Of a DNA stretch of 64,000 bases, positions 45,627 through 54,128 are shown piece after piece. Position numbers and translations under genes: made by a program. Each line of letters begins with the position of its first letter. Within the stretch, counting starts at the first letter, position 1. Under the pieces are notes generated by a model, which saw only the letters and a program-made list of their open reading frames with translations, searched no databases and had not been told where the DNA came from. Origin of the DNA: an uncultured Desulfobulbaceae bacterium. Its GTDB lineage: Bacteria > Desulfobacterota > Desulfobulbia > Desulfobulbales > Desulfocapsaceae. Where the stretch lies: the NCBI GenBank assembly GCA_903887485.1, contig CAISPV010000006.1, positions 16,805-80,804 of the forward strand, given 5' to 3'.

Positions 45627-46757
45627 ATGTTTTGCGTGGATAGACGTTTTTTCGTGAACTTTGACTGGGTGCTTTTGTCTTTGTTGTTCATGGTTTGTGG
45701 CATGGCGTTTCTCAATCTGTACAGCGCCACCTATCCACCACTAGGGGGAATGCCGCCTTACCTGAAACAATGTTATCTTTTATTGATGGGTGTTGCCTGT
45801 ATTATCTTTTTGATCAGCTTTGATTATAAAGAACTTCAATTATGGAATTATCCCATTTATATTGTGACTATAGTGCTGCTCGCGCTTGTTATCTTTGTTG
45901 GTAATAGTGCTGGTGGGGCCCAGCGTTGGATTAACCTTGGTTTTTTTCAGTTACAACCTTCCGAACCTGCCAAGTTGATGATGGTAATCACGCTGGCCAG
46001 TTATTATTCCCGAAAGGAGGTGGCGAACGGTTATTCTATTAAGGATCTGATTACTCCCATCATCCTTATGGCCGTCCCTTTCATCTTGATCCTGGTCCAG
46101 CCAGATCTGGGGACGGCTTTGATGTTTGTTATTATTTTTATTTCTATGACGGTTTTTGCCAAGCTTCGCTGGTCGAGTTATATCATCCTGGGGCTGTCAG
46201 GGATCGCCTTGGCGGTGGTTGGCTGGTTCTTTGTCTTGAAGCCTTACCAGAAGCAAAGGGTGGAAACCTTATTGCACCCAGTGAAAGATTCCATGGGGGA
46301 AGGGTATCAGATCTTGCAATCAAAGATTGCTGTGGGGAGTGGCGGTCTCTTTGGCCGGGGATATATGGAAGGAACCCAGGGGCATCTTCATTTCTTGCCG
46401 GAGAGGCATACGGATTTTGCATTTTCTGTCTGGTGTGAAGAATGGGGCTTTGCTGGAAGCTTCTTTTTTTTAGCTGTTTATTTTTTTATGCTCTTTTGGG
46501 GGCTGCATGTGGCCATGTCAGCAAGAGATCGCTTTGGCCTGTTTCTTGCCTTTGGCGTGGTGGCACTTATTTTTTGGCAGGCCGTTATTAATCTGTTGAT
46601 GATACTTGGATTTCTTCCTGTCGTTGGAATCCCTTTGCCATTGTTCAGTTATGGTGGCTCTTCCCTGTTGACCACCTTGTTGGGGATGGGGATATTGATG
46701 AATGTTCGGATGCGCCGTTTTCAGACAGAATCGACCCTTGAAAGTTGTGAGTTGTGA
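45627..46757 (+). CDS. rodA: Peptidoglycan glycosyltransferase RodA
   Basis: 376-residue SEDS-family polymerase with about ten TM helices. Family signatures are AQRWINLGFFQLQPSEPAKLMMV in the middle, QPDLGTALMFVIIF, and the C-terminal IPLPLFSYGGSSLLTTLLGMGIL. It polymerises lipid II for PBP2 during elongation. The catalytic Asp is most likely that of QPDLGTA. It begins 59 bases after mrdA, with AAGGGTAAAAA before the ATG, and ends the mre-rod operon. Confidence 0.96.
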   Translation: MFCVDRRFFVNFDWVLLSLLFMVCGMAFLNLYSATYPPLGGMPPYLKQCYLLLMGVACIIFLISFDYKELQLWNYPIYIVTIVLLALVIFVGNSAGGAQRWINLGFFQLQPSEPAKLMMVITLASYYSRKEVANGYSIKDLITPIILMAVPFILILVQPDLGTALMFVIIFISMTVFAKLRWSSYIILGLSGIALAVVGWFFVLKPYQKQRVETLLHPVKDSMGEGYQILQSKIAVGSGGLFGRGYMEGTQGHLHFLPERHTDFAFSVWCEEWGFAGSFFFLAVYFFMLFWGLHVAMSARDRFGLFLAFGVVALIFWQAVINLLMILGFLPVVGIPLPLFSYGGSSLLTTLLGMGILMNVRMRRFQTESTLESCEL

Positions 46758-46832
46758 GGGGGTTGGGTTTAGATGCAAGGGAGGTGGCCTGAAAATATTT
46801 CTGTTTTTTATGGTAAAAGAATTGCGCGAGAC

Positions 46833-46860
46833 TTGATTATCAGCTTGAGAGGAATATAAT
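46833..46860 (+). promoter_or_regulatory. Candidate sigma-70 promoter upstream of the HPF-like gene
   Basis: TTGATT, a 16-base spacer and TATAAT. It overlaps the start of the small ORF at 46859, so either this is a promoter or that ORF is translated from a longer transcript, not both. Confidence 0.45.
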
Positions 46861-46936
46861 GAAAGTGAAGGCAAGTTTCGCTCCAGAAGTTGAGGAGCAA
46901 ACATGGCCAGGGAATGTGCCGTGGGGCGCATGTTGA
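46859..46936 (+). CDS. Possible 25-residue leader-type peptide
   Basis: ATG at 46859 behind AGAGGA (6-base spacing) opens a frame of 25 codons reading MKVKASFAPEVEEQTWPGN and ending VPWGAC before TGA. It has no known relatives that I can recall. It is followed immediately by a strong inverted repeat and then by the HPF-like gene, an arrangement that could be regulatory. Equally, it may be chance, because a good TATAAT covers the start codon. Confidence 0.25.
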   Translation: MKVKASFAPEVEEQTWPGNVPWGAC

Positions 46937-46964
46937 TAATAACGATTTTTATTAATCGTTATTA
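46937..46964. promoter_or_regulatory. Perfect 11-bp inverted repeat (operator or hairpin)
   Basis: TAATAACGATT (46937-46947) and AATCGTTATTA (46954-46964) form a perfect 11-bp palindrome with a 6-base spacer, 53 bases before the start of the HPF-like gene. It is AT-rich and has no T-run after it, so an operator is more likely than a terminator. Confidence 0.6.
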
Positions 46965-47017
46965 AGGCATAAAGGGTTTCTTGAAATTTTCCAGGGAGCC
47001 CTAAACGGAGGAACTAT

Positions 47018-47551
47018 ATGGAACTGAAGGTTGAAACCAGGAACGTAGAGTTGCGAAAAGGTTGGCAGGAGAGGATAGAGGAAGAAAAAGAAAAATTGGT
47101 TCGTCACTATGCGAATTTTGTCCTCCATCTTCGTGTTTCAATTGAGGCGACGAAACACCACAAAGAAGGGGGGTTCGAGCTGAAAGTGGTAGCCTCAGTG
47201 CCAAACGATACCGTTGTCGTCTCCAGAAAGGGCGAAAATATGGGCACTCTTCTGGTGGAGGCATTTGATGTCCTGTCGCTGCAGTTAAAAGAAATCCTGC
47301 GAAAAAAACGGAAAGATCAGAAGGGCCTGGACGGTGGTATGGAGGTTGATAGCTTTGGGGTCGTGCGTAAGGTATCCCCTTTTGAGTCGTATGGATTCAT
47401 TGTTACCCCGGATGAGCGGGAAATTTATTTTCATGAAAATGCCTTAAAAGACATAGCCTTGGATCAGTTGCAAGAAGGAGATGAAGTTACATACGGTGAA
47501 ACTATTGGCGATAAAGGGCCACAGGCCTCTTGGGTGCGAGTTGCCAGATAG
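47018..47551 (+). CDS. HPF/RaiA-like ribosome protein fused to a cold-shock domain
   Basis: 177 residues. The first 105 resemble the HPF/RaiA (S30AE) fold, with the conserved amphipathic helix WQERIEEEKEKLVRHY and the segment FDVLSLQLKEILRKKRK. Residues about 114-177 are a cold-shock (OB-fold) domain with GVVRKVSPFESYGFIVTPDEREIYFHENAL, where the YGFI and YFHE stretches correspond to RNP1 and RNP2. HPF-type proteins bind the 30S decoding region to silence ribosomes; the fused RNA-binding domain may direct it to mRNA or rRNA. GGAGG lies 9 bases before the ATG. The gene has its own candidate promoter, operator-like repeat and strong terminator. Confidence 0.87.
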   Translation: MELKVETRNVELRKGWQERIEEEKEKLVRHYANFVLHLRVSIEATKHHKEGGFELKVVASVPNDTVVVSRKGENMGTLLVEAFDVLSLQLKEILRKKRKDQKGLDGGMEVDSFGVVRKVSPFESYGFIVTPDEREIYFHENALKDIALDQLQEGDEVTYGETIGDKGPQASWVRVAR

Positions 47552-47577
47552 TCTGAAAGAGAGAAGAAAATAAACCA

Positions 47578-47618
47578 GGGGCCCGGCATGGAATAGTTCT
47601 GTGCCGGGCCCTTTTTTA
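47578..47618 (+). terminator. Strong terminator after the HPF-like gene
   Basis: GGGCCCGGCA (47579-47588) pairs with TGCCGGGCCC (47602-47611), then TTTTTT. Confidence 0.93.
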
Positions 47619-47737
47619 TTGTTGGGGGAATCCTTTTTTTATTCTTCTTGTGAGAAAGGGGCGGCAGTGGTAGAAGGCCTTTTTATGGATTTTTCAGGTT
47701 TTATTTTTCAGAATGATTTTTACGGGGGTGTTTTCTC

Positions 47738-48838
47738 ATGTCTTTGCAGCAACCGGAAATCGAGGCGGAATATTTCAGTCTGTCTGAGCGGGAGATTTTT
47801 GTAAGAATTGCCGAGAGGAAAAAAGAGTTGGCTGGCCGGCTGCTCATTCTCAGCCATCATTATCAGCAGGAAAACATGTTCCAGTTCGCTGATCTTACCG
47901 GTGATTCATTGAAACTTGCCCGTGAGGCCGTAGCGATCCATGGTCCTGAATTTATCATCTTCTGTGGAGTCCATTTTATGGCCGAGGCTGCCGATATCCT
48001 CGCCCAACCCCATCAGAAGGTGTTGCTGCCCCATCTTCATGCTGGTTGCCCCATGGCTGATATGGCCACGGTCGGTGCGGTCAGCATGGCTTACCGGGAT
48101 CTGATGCAGGCGGGAATTGTTCAGGAGGAAGTGGCCCTGGTGCCGGTGACCTATGTAAATTCATCGGCAGCAATCAAGGCCTTTGTGGGAGAGCGGGGAG
48201 GATCTGTGTGTACTTCTTCCAATGCTGAGCGTGTTCTGGCTTGGGCCCTGGCTAAAGGGGGAAAGGTCTTTTTCTTTCCTGACGAACATCTGGGGCGGAA
48301 CTCGGCGCTGGCCCTTGGCATACCAGCGGATCAGATTTGCCTCTGGCGTCGGGGAGAGCTCCTTGGTGGCAACAGCGTGGAGGAGTTGCGGCGGGCCAGG
48401 ATCCTGCTCTGGGATGGGTATTGTGAGGTTCACATGCGGTTTTTACCTGATCATGTGCGCCGGTGGCGCCTGCTTATGCCGGATATCCAGATTATGGTTC
48501 ATCCAGAGTGTGCACATGATGTTGTTGGGATGGCTGATCAATATGGGTCAACAGAGGCTATTATCGCGGCAGTCAACAAGTCACCATCCGGCAGCAAGTG
48601 GGCCATTGGCACCGAGATAAACCTAGTTACGCGTCTGCAACGACAGCATCCAGATAAAGAGATCCACCTTCTGGCCGCGTCACCTTGCCAGTGTTCAACG
48701 ATGGATTGCAATCAACCGGTGAATCTGCTTTGGCTTTTGGATAATCTGACAGCAGGGAGAGTAATGAATCAGATAAAAGTGGCGCCGGATGTGGCCGCCC
48801 AGGCCCGTAAATCCCTTGAACAGATGCTTTCTATTTGA
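47738..48838 (+). CDS. nadA: Quinolinate synthase A
   Basis: 366 residues. An Fe4S4 enzyme that condenses iminoaspartate with dihydroxyacetone phosphate to quinolinate in NAD synthesis. Substrate-binding stretches are LSHHYQQENMFQFADLTGDSLKLAREA and VTYVNSSAAIKAF. The three cluster cysteines are probably those of IIFCGVHFMAEAA, HPECAHDVV and CQCSTMDCNQPV. No nadB or nadC is adjacent. It is followed 38 bases later by polA, possibly in the same transcript. Confidence 0.95.
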   Translation: MSLQQPEIEAEYFSLSEREIFVRIAERKKELAGRLLILSHHYQQENMFQFADLTGDSLKLAREAVAIHGPEFIIFCGVHFMAEAADILAQPHQKVLLPHLHAGCPMADMATVGAVSMAYRDLMQAGIVQEEVALVPVTYVNSSAAIKAFVGERGGSVCTSSNAERVLAWALAKGGKVFFFPDEHLGRNSALALGIPADQICLWRRGELLGGNSVEELRRARILLWDGYCEVHMRFLPDHVRRWRLLMPDIQIMVHPECAHDVVGMADQYGSTEAIIAAVNKSPSGSKWAIGTEINLVTRLQRQHPDKEIHLLAASPCQCSTMDCNQPVNLLWLLDNLTAGRVMNQIKVAPDVAAQARKSLEQMLSI

Positions 48839-48876
48839 GCAGTTAACCTTTTTCCAGGCCTCCACAGGAGCATCTT

Positions 48877-51552
48877 GTGACAAGTGAAGTCTATCTTATT
48901 GATGGCAGCGCCTATATTTATCGGGCCTACCATGCCATTACCCCACTGACCACGAGTCAGGGCTTACCCACCCATGCCGTATTTGGCTTTATGAATATCC
49001 TGCGCCGTATCTTGCGGGAGAAGAATCCTGTTTATCTGGCGGTTGCCTATGACAGCCGCGGGCCGGTGTTTCGGCATGAGATGTATGGCGCCTATAAGGC
49101 CAACAGGGTTGCCATGCCCGAAGATCTGCAGGTCCAGATTCCCTATATTAAAGAACTGGTGCGGGCCTTTAATATCTGTTCTTTTGAGATCCCCGGGGTT
49201 GAGGCCGATGACATCATTGCCTCTGCGGTCAGGCAATTGAGCAGACAAGGGCACAAGGTGATTGTGGTTTCCGGTGATAAGGATCTGTTGCAACTGGTAG
49301 GTGAGCAGGTAACGGTGTGGGAGCCCATGAAGGACAGGGTTATGGACTGCCAGGCAGTGCGTGATAAGTATAATGTGGGGCCCGATCAGCTTCTGGACTG
49401 TTTTGCCCTGATTGGTGACAGCTCTGACAATATTCCAGGGGTTCCCGGTATCGGGCCAAAGACAGCGGAGACTCTGATCAATCAGTATGGGACCCTCGAG
49501 GGGATTTATGCCCATCTGGAGGGGATGAAAAAGTCAAAGATGCAGGAACGGCTTGCCCAGAACCGGGAGACAGTCTTTCTGTCCAGAGAGTTGATTCGCC
49601 TCAAAGAAGATCTTCTACTTCCTGAGACCCTGGATGCCTATAAACTGCCTTCTCCTGATAATGATCAACTGCAGAGCCTGTATAAAAAACTGGAATTTAC
49701 CAGCTTGATTGAGGAGAAAAAACAGGGGTGGCCTATTGCCACCGATGGGTTCTCTTTGGTCCAGAGTGAAGAACAGTTGCAGAAACTGGAGCAGGTTTTG
49801 GCAAAGGCATCGCTATTGGTGCTTGATACCGAGACGACCTCGATCTGCGCGCGGACGGCAAAACTTGTTGGTATTTCCATCTGTGTCGATCTAAAAGAAG
49901 CCTGGTATGTCCCGCTGAACCATCAGGATAAAGAGGGGATAAGGCTTTCAGGTCAGCTTGATTCTGCCCTGGTGATGAGGAGGCTCCGGCCCTTTTTTGA
50001 GGATCAGAAGCTGCCGAAGCTTGGGCATAATATCAAGTATGATTATTCGGTGATTCGCCAGAATTGGGGGATACGTCTTGGTGGTCAGCTCATTGATACC
50101 ATGATCGCGGCCTATCTGGTTGAACCTACCAGGCGTTCATATAAGCTGGACGATCTGTGTCTGGATATTGGGCTTGCGCTCACCTCGTTTGCCACCGTAG
50201 TTCAGGGAAATACCCGGGAAGATGCCTTTGCCTCGGTGGGAATGGAGGCGGCCAGGGATTATAGTTGTGAAGATGTCTACGGAGCGCTTCGTCTCTGGCA
50301 GGAGTTTGAATCTGGTCTGCAAAAGCTGGAACTCACAGCGCTCTTTTTTGAGGTGGAGGTTCCGCTGATCCCGATCCTGGCCGAAATGGAGCTTGCCGGG
50401 ATCTGTGTTTCCATCCAGGTTCTCGATGAATTGTCGGTTGAATTCAAGGGAAAGCTGCTGCTGCTGGAGCAGGATATCTATCGACTGGCCGGGAGGGCGT
50501 TTAATATCCAGTCCCCCAAACAACTATGCGAGATCTTGTTTGATGAACTCCATCTTCCCTATGGTCGAAAGACCAAGACCGGCTATTCAACCGATATGAA
50601 GGTTTTGGAGAAATTGGCACTGAGTCATGACCTGCCGGCCAGGATCACGAGTTATCGGAATCTGGCCAAGTTGCAGTCAACCTATGTCGAGAAACTGCGG
50701 GAGCTGATCGATCCGGTGTCTGGCCGGGTTCATACTTCCTTTAATCAGACGGTAACCGCCACGGGTAGACTTTCTTCCAGTAATCCCAACCTGCAGAATA
50801 TCCCTATTCGTTCAGAAGAGGGGAACCGTATTCGCCAGGCCTTTGTACCGGCGGATGGGCTTGTTTTTCTGTCGGCCGATTATTCACAGATTGATCTGCG
50901 GGTTCTTGCCCATTACTCGCAGGATGTCGTCTTACTTCAGGCCTTTCGGAGTGGTGGCGATATCCATGCCCGGACTGCGGCCCAGCTTTTTTCCATCTCG
51001 CCATTCTTGCTTACGCCAGAGATGCGGCGGGTGGCCAAAACCATCAACTTTGGTATTGTTTATGGGATGAGTAGTTTCGGACTTGCCGCTCAGCTTAATA
51101 TCAGCAGAAAAGAGGCCCAGTCCTTTATTGATCGTTATTTCCAGTTGTACGGCGGGGTGAAGCAATTTATGGAGGCCATTGTAGAAAAGACGCGGGTTGA
51201 TGGTTTTGTGACCACCTTGCTGCATCGGCGCCGGATCTTGCCTGAAATTAACGCCAAAAATAAAACGGATCGGGAGTTTGCGGAACGAACTGCCATTAAT
51301 ACCCCTATTCAGGGGACGGCAGCCGATATTGTGAAGCTGGCCATGATAAAAGTGACTGAAGTCTTGTTAAAAGAAGGGCTTGGTGCCCGTCTTCTTCTCC
51401 AGGTTCATGATGAACTGGTTTTTGAATTACCCGAAGTGGAACTGGAAGAAACAAAAAAGATTGTCAGGCAGGCAATGGAAGAGGCATTAACCTTGGATGT
51501 TCCTCTTGTGGTAAATTTTGAGACAGGAAAAAGCCTGGCCAAGGGCAAGTGA
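48877..51552 (+). CDS. polA: DNA polymerase I
   Basis: 891 residues with all three domains: 5'-nuclease (about 1-290; LIDGSAYIYRAYHA, AVAYDSRGPVFRHE, GVEADDIIA, SGDKDLLQLV, GDSSDNIPGVPGIGPKTA), 3'-5' exonuclease (about 300-490; LDTETTS, GHNIKYDYSVI and YSCEDVYGA, so proofreading residues are present), and the family A polymerase (about 500-891; FLSADYSQIDLRVLAHYS, RRVAKTINFGIVYGMS and LLLQVHDELVFE). It fills gaps in repair and processes Okazaki fragments. The start is a GTG at 48877 with AGGAG 6 bases upstream. Confidence 0.97.
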   Translation: MTSEVYLIDGSAYIYRAYHAITPLTTSQGLPTHAVFGFMNILRRILREKNPVYLAVAYDSRGPVFRHEMYGAYKANRVAMPEDLQVQIPYIKELVRAFNICSFEIPGVEADDIIASAVRQLSRQGHKVIVVSGDKDLLQLVGEQVTVWEPMKDRVMDCQAVRDKYNVGPDQLLDCFALIGDSSDNIPGVPGIGPKTAETLINQYGTLEGIYAHLEGMKKSKMQERLAQNRETVFLSRELIRLKEDLLLPETLDAYKLPSPDNDQLQSLYKKLEFTSLIEEKKQGWPIATDGFSLVQSEEQLQKLEQVLAKASLLVLDTETTSICARTAKLVGISICVDLKEAWYVPLNHQDKEGIRLSGQLDSALVMRRLRPFFEDQKLPKLGHNIKYDYSVIRQNWGIRLGGQLIDTMIAAYLVEPTRRSYKLDDLCLDIGLALTSFATVVQGNTREDAFASVGMEAARDYSCEDVYGALRLWQEFESGLQKLELTALFFEVEVPLIPILAEMELAGICVSIQVLDELSVEFKGKLLLLEQDIYRLAGRAFNIQSPKQLCEILFDELHLPYGRKTKTGYSTDMKVLEKLALSHDLPARITSYRNLAKLQSTYVEKLRELIDPVSGRVHTSFNQTVTATGRLSSSNPNLQNIPIRSEEGNRIRQAFVPADGLVFLSADYSQIDLRVLAHYSQDVVLLQAFRSGGDIHARTAAQLFSISPFLLTPEMRRVAKTINFGIVYGMSSFGLAAQLNISRKEAQSFIDRYFQLYGGVKQFMEAIVEKTRVDGFVTTLLHRRRILPEINAKNKTDREFAERTAINTPIQGTAADIVKLAMIKVTEVLLKEGLGARLLLQVHDELVFELPEVELEETKKIVRQAMEEALTLDVPLVVNFETGKSLAKGK

Positions 51553-51624
51553 GTTGTGCTGTGAATGCAGGTGTTAGTGCTTTGTCAGTAAGATATTGAT
51601 AAAGCAGTCTCGTTCGTTGTATGT

Positions 51625-51786
51625 TTAATCTCCATCTACTGGTGGTGTCTCGTTCTCGATTTGCACGGTTTCATCGGCTTGGTCGTTGACATTATTTTTT
51701 TTGCGTTCTTCTTTCTCAGTTTGTTTCTTTAATCTATTTAATTCCTTAGCTCTTTTTTCGCCTTGGTAATTTGTCCGTTTAGCCAC
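51625..51786 (-). CDS. Small basic/acidic protein (53 residues), missed by the ORF track
   Basis: GTG start at 51786 with AGGAG 6 bases upstream. The frame reads MAKRTNYQGEKRAKELNRLK, then a further Lys/Glu-rich stretch and an acidic tail ending in PPVDGD. The first half is like small conserved proteins beginning MAKxTNYxxEKRxKEL that are common in proteobacteria and often lie near cold-shock genes; function unknown, nucleic-acid binding plausible. It was missed because it is under 60 codons and starts with GTG. It lies downstream of the cold-shock gene on the same strand, beyond its terminator. Confidence 0.75.
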   Translation of the reverse strand: MAKRTNYQGEKRAKELNRLKKQTEKEERKKNNVNDQADETVQIENETPPVDGD

Positions 51787-51834
51787 ATTGGTCTCCTGTA
51801 AAATATCCTGTGAAGTTTTTCAGGATGTATTGAT

Positions 51835-51872
51835 AACAAGAAAGCCCCGCACATGTGCGAGGCTTTCTTGTT
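51835..51872 (-). terminator. Terminator of the cold-shock gene
   Basis: AACAAGAAAGCC (51835-51846) pairs with GGCTTTCTTGTT (51861-51872), with the inner stem extended by GCACATGTGC. It lies 16 bases after the csp stop; the stem itself supplies the T-rich stretch. Confidence 0.82.
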
Positions 51873-51887
51873 ACTGTCTAATGGTTT

Positions 51888-52088
51888 TTACAGCTTGGTA
51901 ACGTTTTCAGCTGCTGGGCCTTTGGCACCATCAACGACGTCAAACTTTACGCGTGCGCCCTCATCAAGGGATTTGAAGCCGGCTCCCTGAATTGCAGAGT
52001 GGTGAACAAAAACATCTTTTCCGCCATCCTGCTCAATAAAGCCAAAACCTTTAGAATCATTAAACCATTTTACTGTACCTTCTGCCAT
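51888..52088 (-). CDS. Cold-shock protein (CspA family)
   Basis: 66 residues, a complete cold-shock domain: [30 protein letters not shown] contains RNP1 (KGFGFI) and RNP2 (VFVHH). It binds single-stranded RNA and DNA and melts RNA structures. AAGGAG lies 8 bases before the ATG. The upstream neighbour on the same strand is an RhlE-type helicase 121 bases away; the pairing of a cold-shock protein with a DEAD-box helicase suggests shared use in cold adaptation. Confidence 0.95.
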   Translation of the reverse strand: MAEGTVKWFNDSKGFGFIEQDGGKDVFVHHSAIQGAGFKSLDEGARVKFDVVDGAKGPAAENVTKL

Positions 52089-52139
52089 TTTTACTACTCC
52101 TTTGTACTTGCTTCCATCTGGAAACTTTTTTTTAATAAC

Positions 52140-52165
52140 GCCAACCTATTGATAAACAGGTTGGC
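52140..52165. other. Hairpin between the helicase and csp genes
   Basis: GCCAACCT (52140-52147) pairs with AGGTTGGC (52158-52165). There is no T-run on either strand, so it is probably part of a structured cold-shock leader or an operator rather than a terminator. Confidence 0.5.
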
Positions 52166-52209
52166 GGCTTGCCTCAAGTAATTCTTGGGTCATTCTTATT
52201 TTGAAATTC

Positions 52210-53469
52210 TTATCGTTTTGAAAATGTGGAGACACCAAAATCAACTGCTTTGGCCCGCTTATGCTTAGGGGCACTCGTGGTTGATGTTGTTTTTTTCTTA
52301 TTCCATGTCCTTGCGGCCACGTCTTTTGCTGCGGCATTTTTGTCCTGAGCGTCGAAATTAAAGCCGGACACAGTTTCACGGAGGATTTTTTTGCCAAGAG
52401 TCTGCTCAATCAGCTTAATCATCTTGTCATCATCAGCGGTCATGAAGGTGAACGCCTCTCCAGTACAGGCCGCACGGCCGGTACGACCAGTGCGATGGGT
52501 ATAGGCCTCAGCAGTATCGGGAACATCGTAATTGATGACATGCGAGATCCCGGAAACATCAATGCCTCGTGCGGCAATATCTGTCGCTACCAGGATATTG
52601 AATGTGCCGCTCTTGAAACCATCCAGGGCTTGTTGTCGTTTGCTCTGTGATAAATTGCCCTGCAGGGAAGTTGCGCGGTAACCGGAATTCTCCAGTTGCT
52701 GGGCTACATTCTTGGCCTTATATTTTGTTTTGGTAAAGACCAGGGTCGTTGTCATCCCTTTTTGTTCGAGGAGATTTTTCAGCAATTCAGTCTTGCGATT
52801 TTGGGCAACCGGAATCAATGCATGGCTGATGGATGCTGACGCCTGGGTATGATTGATCTGTACCGTGGCAGGATTATTGAGGATATCCTCGGCGAGGTGG
52901 CGGATCTCTTTGGGCATTGTTGCCGAAAAGACAAGTGACTGGCGCTTTTTGGGGATATGTTTCAATATCCGGCGAATGTCTGGTAAAAATCCTTTGTCAA
53001 ACATATGATCGGCCTCGTCGAGAATGAGTATCTCAACATTGGCGAGGTTGATTGCCCGGTCGTTGACATGATCAAGCAGACGTCCTGGGCAGGCAACAAT
53101 GATTTCTACTCCTGCACGAATCTTTTTGGCCTGTGTCAGCTTGCTGACGCCACCATAAATGACGGCGCTGCGTAAATTGGTGAGATGGGCCATTTTTTCA
53201 ATGTAACTGTGAATCTGTTCAGCAAGCTCCCGGGTGGGGGCTACGATCAGGGCCCTGACACTTTTTCTGGGGCCATCCAGAAGACGTTGCAGAGTCGGAA
53301 GCACAAAAGCGGCCGTTTTACCGGTTCCGGTTTGGGCCAGGCCAAGAAGGTCGCGACCTTCGAGAACAGGTGGTATCGCCTGCAGTTGAATGGGTGTAGG
53401 TACGGTGTAGCCACTTTTCTGAATGGCGGTGGCGAGGTGCGGGTGAAAATTAAAAACTGTAAAACTCAT
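52210..53469 (-). CDS. DEAD-box RNA helicase, RhlE-like
   Basis: 419 residues with all core motifs: Q motif YTVPTPIQLQAIPPVL, Walker A AQTGTGKTAAF, APTRELAEQI, DEADHMFDKGFL, SAT, ARGIDVSGISHVINYD and HRTGRTGRA. The C-terminal tail is short and basic (KHKRAKAVDFG). It unwinds short RNA duplexes in ribosome assembly or mRNA decay. It probably shares a transcript with the downstream csp gene. An imperfect hairpin, CCAGGT...ACCTGG at 53515-53534, lies in its leader. Confidence 0.92.
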   Translation of the reverse strand: MSFTVFNFHPHLATAIQKSGYTVPTPIQLQAIPPVLEGRDLLGLAQTGTGKTAAFVLPTLQRLLDGPRKSVRALIVAPTRELAEQIHSYIEKMAHLTNLRSAVIYGGVSKLTQAKKIRAGVEIIVACPGRLLDHVNDRAINLANVEILILDEADHMFDKGFLPDIRRILKHIPKKRQSLVFSATMPKEIRHLAEDILNNPATVQINHTQASASISHALIPVAQNRKTELLKNLLEQKGMTTTLVFTKTKYKAKNVAQQLENSGYRATSLQGNLSQSKRQQALDGFKSGTFNILVATDIAARGIDVSGISHVINYDVPDTAEAYTHRTGRTGRAACTGEAFTFMTADDDKMIKLIEQTLGKKILRETVSGFNFDAQDKNAAAKDVAARTWNKKKTTSTTSAPKHKRAKAVDFGVSTFSKR

Positions 53470-54128
53470 TAAAACTCCTTGTAATTAGGTACTTCTTGTG
53501 TTGCTTGTCTTGTCCAGGTTTTAAAACACCTGGATACAGATGAAGCATGAATTGTTCTTTAATTATACCCGAAAGGTACGCTCTGGTTTTGGGGAAGAAA
53601 ATGTATGTGAGAGTACTGATGAATTAATCCTGATTGGGCTGTATTGTTGGTCATCAATGGGGTTGTGTGATTGATCGAATAGTACTCAGCAAACAATTGT
53701 AATGTGTCTGCATCTTTGTTTCTGCTTCTATTCTGTCTTTGTGTTGTTACATATGAGGAGGCGATAATCGTACTCTTTGCCGTTTAGGGGTTCATGCCAC
53801 AGAAAGATTTCAACGAAAAGGGAAAACTCTTCTTTCTGGTAAGTGATCAGCAAAAACTTTAACGACATTGAACGATGCAGGAAACACAGCGGCGAGGTGA
53901 CGAGAAAAGAATATGCTTAAACTTATTCTATAATTTTATATACAATACCCTATTGTTTTCTTTAATGCTACAAAATAATGCGATTTCTTGCAGAAGCAAG
54001 TAAACTGTTTGCGTCTATCGTTTTTTGTTTTGATGCACAGTTAGGCGTTCAAGTTTTTTTACGAGGTATAAGAATTAATAAAATATGGTTAGAAGTACTA
54101 AGGTGTGAAGGGAATGGTAAGAAGAGAC
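53470..54128. other. About 650-base gap, AT-rich, no gene seen
   Basis: It must hold the helicase promoter (minus strand) and the thiE promoter (plus strand). Short frames exist, for example 22 codons from 53793, but none has convincing support. I looked for a TPP riboswitch before thiE and did not see its CTGAGA core. A small RNA cannot be excluded by eye. Confidence 0.4.

Noticed and set aside
53600-54128. TPP riboswitch upstream of thiE
   Set aside because: No CTGAGA core or matching conserved stems visible in the AT-rich leader.
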